A stretch of DNA of 50,393 bases from JAZKFP01 sp040386355 (GTDB lineage Bacteria; Pseudomonadota; Gammaproteobacteria; Pseudomonadales; UBA6940), in contig JAZKFP010000029.1 of assembly GCA_040386355.1 (NCBI GenBank), forward strand, positions 1 through 50,393. The letters are read 5' to 3'. The notes beneath the pieces are model-generated. The model made no database searches, was not told the DNA's origin, and saw only the letters and a list, made by a program, of their open reading frames with translations. A program made the translations under genes and the position numbers. Below, one piece after another: positions 45,763 to 50,393 of this stretch. Positions within the stretch are counted from its first letter, which is position 1. Each line of letters opens with the position of its first letter.

Positions 45763-45998
45763 AACAAAGTTCTTCTATAATTCATTTCGTATTTAGTGCA
45801 ACTTTTAGTGTAAAAAGTTCTATACGATTTTTTATAGTAAAACGTTATTTGAAAATGATGTTGAGTGAAAATTTAATTAACAATCTTATTATGAGAAATT
45901 TTTTTTCATATATCTTGAGTCATAAAATACTATGGCTCCTATAGTACTGTTCAACCTATGGGCAGTAGCTTCAATAAGATTTTTAGAAGGAAATGGTG

Positions 45999-48179
45999 AT
46001 GAGTGAAGAAGCAAACTGTCCTTTCTCGGATAAATCCAAGCAAACGCGGACCAATGCGCATTGGTGGCCGGATCAACTAAATCTAGGTGTGCTGCATCAG
46101 CATACTAGTTTGTGTGATCCGATGCTGGAAGATTTCGATTATAAAAGAGAATTTAAATCGCTTGATTTAAACGCCGTGATAAATGATCTAAATGTGTTAA
46201 TGACGGATTCACAAGATTGGTGGCCTGCGGATTACGGTCACTATGGTCCGTTTTTTATTCGTATGGCTTGGCATTCTGCTGGTACGTATCGCATTTTCGA
46301 TGGGCGTGGTGGCGCACGTTCTGGTGAGCAACGTTTTGCGCCGTTAAATAGTTGGCCGGATAACGGTAATCTTGATAAAGCACGTCGTTTATTGTGGCCG
46401 ATTAAACAAAAATACGGTCGCAAACTTTCTTGGGCTGATCTCATGATTTTGGCCGGAAACGTTGCGTTGGAATCGATGGGCTTTAAAACCTTTGGATTTG
46501 GCGGTGGTCGCGAAGATATTTGGGAACCGCTCCCGATTGATTGGGGCCCCGAATCGACTTGGTTGGGCGACGAGCGCTACAGCGGCGATCGTGAATTAGC
46601 AAATTCGTTGGCTGCAGTACAAATGGGATTAATTTATGTGAATCCTGAAGGTCCGAATGGCAAACCAGATCCCGTTGCTTCTGCACGTGATATCCGTGAC
46701 ACCTTTGGTCGTATGGCGATGGACGATTTTGAAACCGTTGCGTTGGTTGCTGGCGGACATACCTTCGGTAAATGCCATGGCGCAGGTCCGGCGCATCATG
46801 TGAGTCATGAACCTGAAGGTGCAAATATTGAAGAGCTTGGTTTTGGTTGGAAAAATGCGTTTGAATCCGGAATTGGTGCACACACTATTACCAGCGGAAT
46901 TGAAGGAGCGTGGACTGCAACGCCAATTCAATGGGACATGAGTTATTTTGAAACATTATTTGGCCATGAATGGGAACTAACGAAAAGTCCGGCGGGCGCG
47001 CACCAATGGAAACCAAAAGGCGATGCCGGACGTAATGTTCCAGACGCACATATCCCTAATAAATTACATCAACCGATGATGACGACAGCCGATCTTGCAC
47101 TGCGTTTTGATCCAGCATACGAAAAAATCTCGCGCGATTTTATGGCGAATCCACAAAAATTTGCGGATGCTTTTGCGCGTGCTTGGTTCAAACTTACGCA
47201 TCGTGATATGGGTCCTAAAGTTCGCTACTTAGGTAATTTAGTTCCAAAAGAAGATTTGATTTGGCAGGATCCAATTCCTGCGGCTAATCATCCTTTAGTG
47301 AATGATGCGGATATTGCAGCGCTCAAAAAGAAAATTTTGGACTCTGGTTTATCGACTCAGCAGTTGGTTAAAACTGCTTGGGCATCTGCTTCAACATTTC
47401 GTGGTAGTGACTTACGCGGTGGCGCAAACGGTGCGCGTATTCGGTTAGCGCCACAAAATCAGTGGCAAGCGAATGATCCAAAAGAACTTGTGCAAGTGCT
47501 TGCGAAATTCGAAACCATTCAAAAAGAATTTTCTGCAACTGCAATAGGCGGTAAGAAAATCTCGCTTGCGGATTTGATTGTGTTGGGTGGAAATGCCGCT
47601 ATAGAAGCTGCGGCGAAGAAAGCTGGACATTCAATTACTGTATCATTTAAGCCCGGACGCACTGACGCTTCATTAGATCAAACCGACGTTAATTCTTTTG
47701 AAGTGCTCGAACCGGCAGCCGATGGTTTTAGAAATTATGTGAAGTCCGGTGCAGAAGGGACCGTTGCGACTGCGCTCATCGACAAAGCAAATTTATTAAT
47801 GCTGACCGCACCAGAAATGACAGCGTTGATTGGTGGTATGCGTGTATTGGATGCAAACACTGCGTATGCGCAACACGGTGTTTTTACCCAACGCCCCGGT
47901 ACACTATTCCCCGACTTTTTCATCAACCTTTTAGACATGCGCACTGCATGGAAAAAATCCGAATCAACACCGGGAATTTTTGAAGGCACCGATCGAAAAA
48001 CCGGAAAATTAAAATGGACTGCAACTCTTGCTGATCTTATTTTTGGCTCTAATGCACAACTTCGTGCGCTGTCAGAAGTGTATGCAGCAAAAGATGGGGA
48101 AGCGCATTTTGTAGGGGATTTTGTGAAGGCTTGGACGAAAGTGATGGAGCTGGATCGGTTTGATGTAGTGTATGCGTAG
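45999..48179 (+). CDS. katG: Catalase-peroxidase KatG
   Basis: 726 residues, normal length for the two-domain enzyme. ATG 45999 is chosen because AGAAGGA is seven bases upstream; the ATG at 45993 is too close to it. The heme pocket is complete: Arg88, Trp91 and distal His92 (RMAWHSAGTYR), proximal His254 (AGGHTFGKCHGAG). The Trp91-Tyr213-Met239 residues that form the catalase-specific crosslink are all present. The C-terminal half is the degenerate second peroxidase domain. It removes H2O2, useful against host oxidative burst. It has a hairpin 11 bases after the stop. Confidence 0.97.
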   Translation: MSEEANCPFSDKSKQTRTNAHWWPDQLNLGVLHQHTSLCDPMLEDFDYKREFKSLDLNAVINDLNVLMTDSQDWWPADYGHYGPFFIRMAWHSAGTYRIFDGRGGARSGEQRFAPLNSWPDNGNLDKARRLLWPIKQKYGRKLSWADLMILAGNVALESMGFKTFGFGGGREDIWEPLPIDWGPESTWLGDERYSGDRELANSLAAVQMGLIYVNPEGPNGKPDPVASARDIRDTFGRMAMDDFETVALVAGGHTFGKCHGAGPAHHVSHEPEGANIEELGFGWKNAFESGIGAHTITSGIEGAWTATPIQWDMSYFETLFGHEWELTKSPAGAHQWKPKGDAGRNVPDAHIPNKLHQPMMTTADLALRFDPAYEKISRDFMANPQKFADAFARAWFKLTHRDMGPKVRYLGNLVPKEDLIWQDPIPAANHPLVNDADIAALKKKILDSGLSTQQLVKTAWASASTFRGSDLRGGANGARIRLAPQNQWQANDPKELVQVLAKFETIQKEFSATAIGGKKISLADLIVLGGNAAIEAAAKKAGHSITVSFKPGRTDASLDQTDVNSFEVLEPAADGFRNYVKSGAEGTVATALIDKANLLMLTAPEMTALIGGMRVLDANTAYAQHGVFTQRPGTLFPDFFINLLDMRTAWKKSESTPGIFEGTDRKTGKLKWTATLADLIFGSNAQLRALSEVYAAKDGEAHFVGDFVKAWTKVMELDRFDVVYA

Positions 48180-48190
48180 AGAAGTTAGTT

Positions 48191-48215
48191 GACGCGTCTT
48201 TTTGAAAGACGTGTC
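48191..48215 (+). terminator. Hairpin downstream of katG
   Basis: gacgcgtctt-tttga-aagacgtgtc, a 10-bp stem with one G-T pair, 11 bases after the katG stop. No T-run follows, so it may be a weak terminator. Confidence 0.5.
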
Positions 48216-48229
48216 CTCTGTAAAATGAT

Positions 48230-48255
48230 CTAGGGGCTAATAATTATTCGCCCGC
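48230..48255. repeat. Partial copy E of the dispersed palindromic repeat
   Basis: ctaggggctaataattattcgcccgc matches one hairpin block of copies A-C (gtaggggcgaataattattcgcccgc) with two differences; the rest of the element is missing. Confidence 0.6.
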
Positions 48256-48332
48256 TTTTAAAATATTGCATGCATATTCAGTGCTTGACATTCAAATCGG
48301 TTGGATAAATTTCTCTTACTTAAGCTTAACAA

Positions 48333-48422
48333 CGTGTCGATAAAATCCAAAAATATCGACACGTTTTCTTGTTATGTCGATGGGATCGACATAAGCTTGT
48401 TAATATTCTTACATATGTCGAT
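48333..48422. promoter_or_regulatory. Five TGTCGAT half-sites upstream of the SoFic-like gene
   Basis: cgtgtcgat (48333-48341) pairs with atcgacacg (48355-48363). tatgtcgat (48373-48381) pairs with atcgacata (48385-48393) around a 3-base centre. A further tatgtcgat is at 48414-48422, 19 bases before the Fic ATG. The spacing fits cooperative binding of a dimeric regulator over the promoter. Confidence 0.65.
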
Positions 48423-48441
48423 ATTTTGCCGGAATCTAAAC

Positions 48442-49557
48442 ATGACATGGCGCCCCGATAAACCTTACAACAAGCTACCTATTTTGCCTCCACAACTGGA
48501 AGTGATTGAAAATTCTACCATTTTAAAAACTTGCATCGATGCACGGGTAGCATTAGCTGAATTAAAGCAAGCGGGGAAATTGCTTCCTAATCAAGGATTA
48601 TTAATTAATCTTTTGCCATTGCTAGAAGCAAAAGATAGCTCTGAAATCGAAAATATTGTTACCACAACAGACAAACTCTTTCAGTATTCAGAAGAAGATA
48701 GCGGTGCAGATGCTAATACAAAAGAAGCATTACGTTACAGCACCGCGTTAAAAGAGGGGTTTATCCATTTACGTAAGAAACCATTATGTACTGCTACGGC
48801 AATTGAAATCTGTAGCACGCTGAAAGGTCGTGAAATGGAAATTCGAAAAATTCCCGGAACTGTTATCAGTAATCAGATAACAGGCGAAACTATTTATACA
48901 CCTCCCATGGGTGAATCTGTTATTCGAGATTTGTTAGGTAATTGGGAACAGTTTATTCATGCAAAAGACAATATAGACCCATTAATAAAAATGGCTGTCA
49001 GTCATTATCAGTTTGAAGCTATCCATCCTTTTCATGATGGCAATGGTCGTACTGGAAGAATTCTAAATATTCTTTATCTGATTCAAGAAGATTTATTAAC
49101 CTTACCTATTCTTTATCTCAGTCGTTTTATTATGCAAAACAAAGCACATTATTATGCGATGTTAAATCAAGTCACTAAAGAGGGAGTATGGATAGATTGG
49201 ATTTTATTTATGCTTATCGGTGTAAAACATACAGCGCAATGGACAAACAATAAAATCACTGCTATTCGAGAGTTAATTGAAAATACCACCTATTTTATAA
49301 AACATAAACTACCAAAAATTTATAGCTATGAATTAATTCAGATTATTTTTGAACAACCCTATTGTCGTATTCATAATTTAATTAAACGTAATATCGCAAA
49401 ACGTCAAACCGCATCGGTGTACTTAAAACAGCTTGCAGATATTGGTGTGTTGCAAGAATTAGTTTTTGGTAAAGAAAAGGTGTTTGTACATCCAAAGTTA
49501 ATGCAGTTAATGACGCAAGAAAAGAATGAAGTAATTTATTATCCTGAATCAAAATAA
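48442..49557 (+). CDS. Fic family protein, SoFic type (AMP-transferase)
   Basis: 371 residues, the same size as Shewanella SoFic and similar over its length from MTWRPDKPYNKLPILPP. ATG 48442 is chosen because that conserved N-terminus begins there; the frame is open further upstream through the operator sites but is not conserved. Inhibitory motif S66-S-E-I-E70-N71, Fic motif HPFHDGNGRTGR from His195. The C-terminal part (SYELIQIIFEQPYCRIHNLIKRNIAKRQTASVYLKQLADIGVL) is a winged helix. It transfers AMP to itself or unknown targets. A self-regulatory role is inferred from the upstream TGTCGAT array. Confidence 0.94.
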   Translation: MTWRPDKPYNKLPILPPQLEVIENSTILKTCIDARVALAELKQAGKLLPNQGLLINLLPLLEAKDSSEIENIVTTTDKLFQYSEEDSGADANTKEALRYSTALKEGFIHLRKKPLCTATAIEICSTLKGREMEIRKIPGTVISNQITGETIYTPPMGESVIRDLLGNWEQFIHAKDNIDPLIKMAVSHYQFEAIHPFHDGNGRTGRILNILYLIQEDLLTLPILYLSRFIMQNKAHYYAMLNQVTKEGVWIDWILFMLIGVKHTAQWTNNKITAIRELIENTTYFIKHKLPKIYSYELIQIIFEQPYCRIHNLIKRNIAKRQTASVYLKQLADIGVLQELVFGKEKVFVHPKLMQLMTQEKNEVIYYPESK

Positions 49558-49722
49558 ATAGTTTATTTAAAAGACGGATTCGTATAGTAAGTGCAATCGC
49601 AAGACAAGTTCGAACAGGCAACACAGCGTGTGTAAAAAAGATCAGTATGAACGCCTAAATCTCATTCATTACGGATATAACATGCGGCACGCTTTTCTAC
49701 GTAAAACGAAAATGGGGTTTTT

Positions 49723-50393
49723 ATGAAAAACTTTAACTACTTATTATTGCTCATTTTCATCCATGGATTTTTTTCCTCAACAGCAGTAGCGCAGGAAAAA
49801 AATGCAGCGATGGTACCTTTGCCCTCAGTTGATGACTTCTCCAGAGGTGAAGATGGTTGGAGTTTAGGATTAGGCTTGGGTGTTGAATATGAAACCGCCT
49901 ACGAAGGATCGGACGAATTTGCAGTGGAAATTCAGCCTGCCGGCGGATTGCAATGGCGTAACGGCGACAATACTTTCTTTTTTGCCGGTGAAGCACTTGG
50001 CTGGCGCGGTGTTCGTGCGGATACTTGGTTGTTCGAGGCGCTCGTAGGTTTCGATGAAGGTCGTCAGGAAAGTGATTCCGACGACGGTCGATTGGATGGA
50101 CTCGGTGATCAAGATGAGGGTGCTCAACTAGTGCTGCAAGCGCGTCGCGCTTTCGATTCTGCTTGGCGCTACTGGCTGGTAAGTCGTGTCGTTACAGGTG
50201 ATAACGGAAACCTTGGACTATTTGGAGTCGGCCGCCGCTTCGGCGAACAGATTGACGGCACTGGTTCTGAACTTAATTTAGTTGCAGTAGTTCACGACAG
50301 CGAATACGCCAACACGGGTTTCGGTATAGATGCAGAGCAAGCAGCTTCATCCGGCTTAGATGAAACCACGCTGAGTGGTGGATTACGCTCAAT
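49723..50393 (+). CDS. MipA/OmpV-family outer membrane protein, 5' part
   Basis: At least 223 codons; open at the right edge of the window. ATG 49723 follows GGGG by five bases. A signal peptide is visible (KNFNYLLLLIFIHGFFSSTAVAQ). The mature part starts with GWSLGLGLGVEYETAYEGSDEF, the typical opening of MipA/OmpV beta-barrels, followed by alternating strands (LQWRNGDNTFFFAGEALGWRG, LVLQARRAFDSAWRYWLVSR). In E. coli MipA scaffolds murein enzymes; OmpV-type members are porins or adhesins. Its GC content seems higher than that of the surrounding accessory genes. Confidence 0.85.
   Translation, partial: MKNFNYLLLLIFIHGFFSSTAVAQEKNAAMVPLPSVDDFSRGEDGWSLGLGLGVEYETAYEGSDEFAVEIQPAGGLQWRNGDNTFFFAGEALGWRGVRADTWLFEALVGFDEGRQESDSDDGRLDGLGDQDEGAQLVLQARRAFDSAWRYWLVSRVVTGDNGNLGLFGVGRRFGEQIDGTGSELNLVAVVHDSEYANTGFGIDAEQAASSGLDETTLSGGLRS

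Noticed and set aside
48301..48441. N-terminal extension of the SoFic-like protein by 47 residues
   Set aside because: The extension is coded by the repeated TGTCGAT operator DNA and is not part of the conserved protein; ATG 48442 fits the family start.

Overview
The window looks like part of the chromosome of an AT-rich gammaproteobacterium of the Legionellales/Coxiellales type (Legionella-, Coxiella- or Berkiella-like). The core blocks are standard gammaproteobacterial sets: rpsU-yqeY-dnaG-rpoD with tRNA-Ile(CAU), and rpoN-hpf-ptsN-rapZ-ptsO-mgtE. Between them lie host-interaction genes: two large ankyrin proteins, a RING-finger-like protein, a 2,180-residue membrane-associated orphan and four Fic loci. 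The genus is inference; there is no rRNA in the window to settle it.

Layout. 1-2.2 kb: end of a DUF1513 gene, a zinc-type CDF exporter, and dispersed palindromic repeats. 2.2-7.0 kb: SOS-controlled umuDC, then a toxin-antitoxin zone (orphan vapB, mazEF, a Fic gene, and a decayed TA pair split by a repeat). 7.0-19.4 kb: putative effector cluster of ankyrin protein 1 (ending CAVM), the giant orphan, and the RING-H2-like protein. 19.4-26.6 kb: a probable genomic island inserted at the 3' end of tRNA-Ile(CAU). A 60-base degenerate copy of the tRNA 3' part marks its far end. It holds an IS481-type remnant, ankyrin protein 2 (ending CCEIM), a Fic pseudogene with two in-frame TAA codons, a hipA remnant and an intact Fic/DUF4172 gene. 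26.6-37.4 kb: the two core operons. 37.9-45.2 kb: an accessory module between an IS5-family and an IS30-family element. It encodes a secreted protein combining a CBM2-like domain, a ricin-type lectin domain, cytochrome c and DUF1592-family domains, plus a Tat-exported DUF1552 partner. 45.3-50.4 kb: an SRPBCC protein, katG, a SoFic-like Fic gene and the start of a MipA/OmpV gene.

Two patterns stand out. First, both ankyrin proteins end in a eukaryotic-style CaaX box. With the RING-like protein next to one of them, this suggests host prenylation and ubiquitin pathways are used. Second, each Fic locus is preceded by several copies of its own short motif, different at each locus (ATCTCACATA, CCGGAAA-type, TGCGGTGAATA, TGTCGAT). 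The three intact Fic proteins have winged-helix-like C-termini, so each may bind and control its own promoter.
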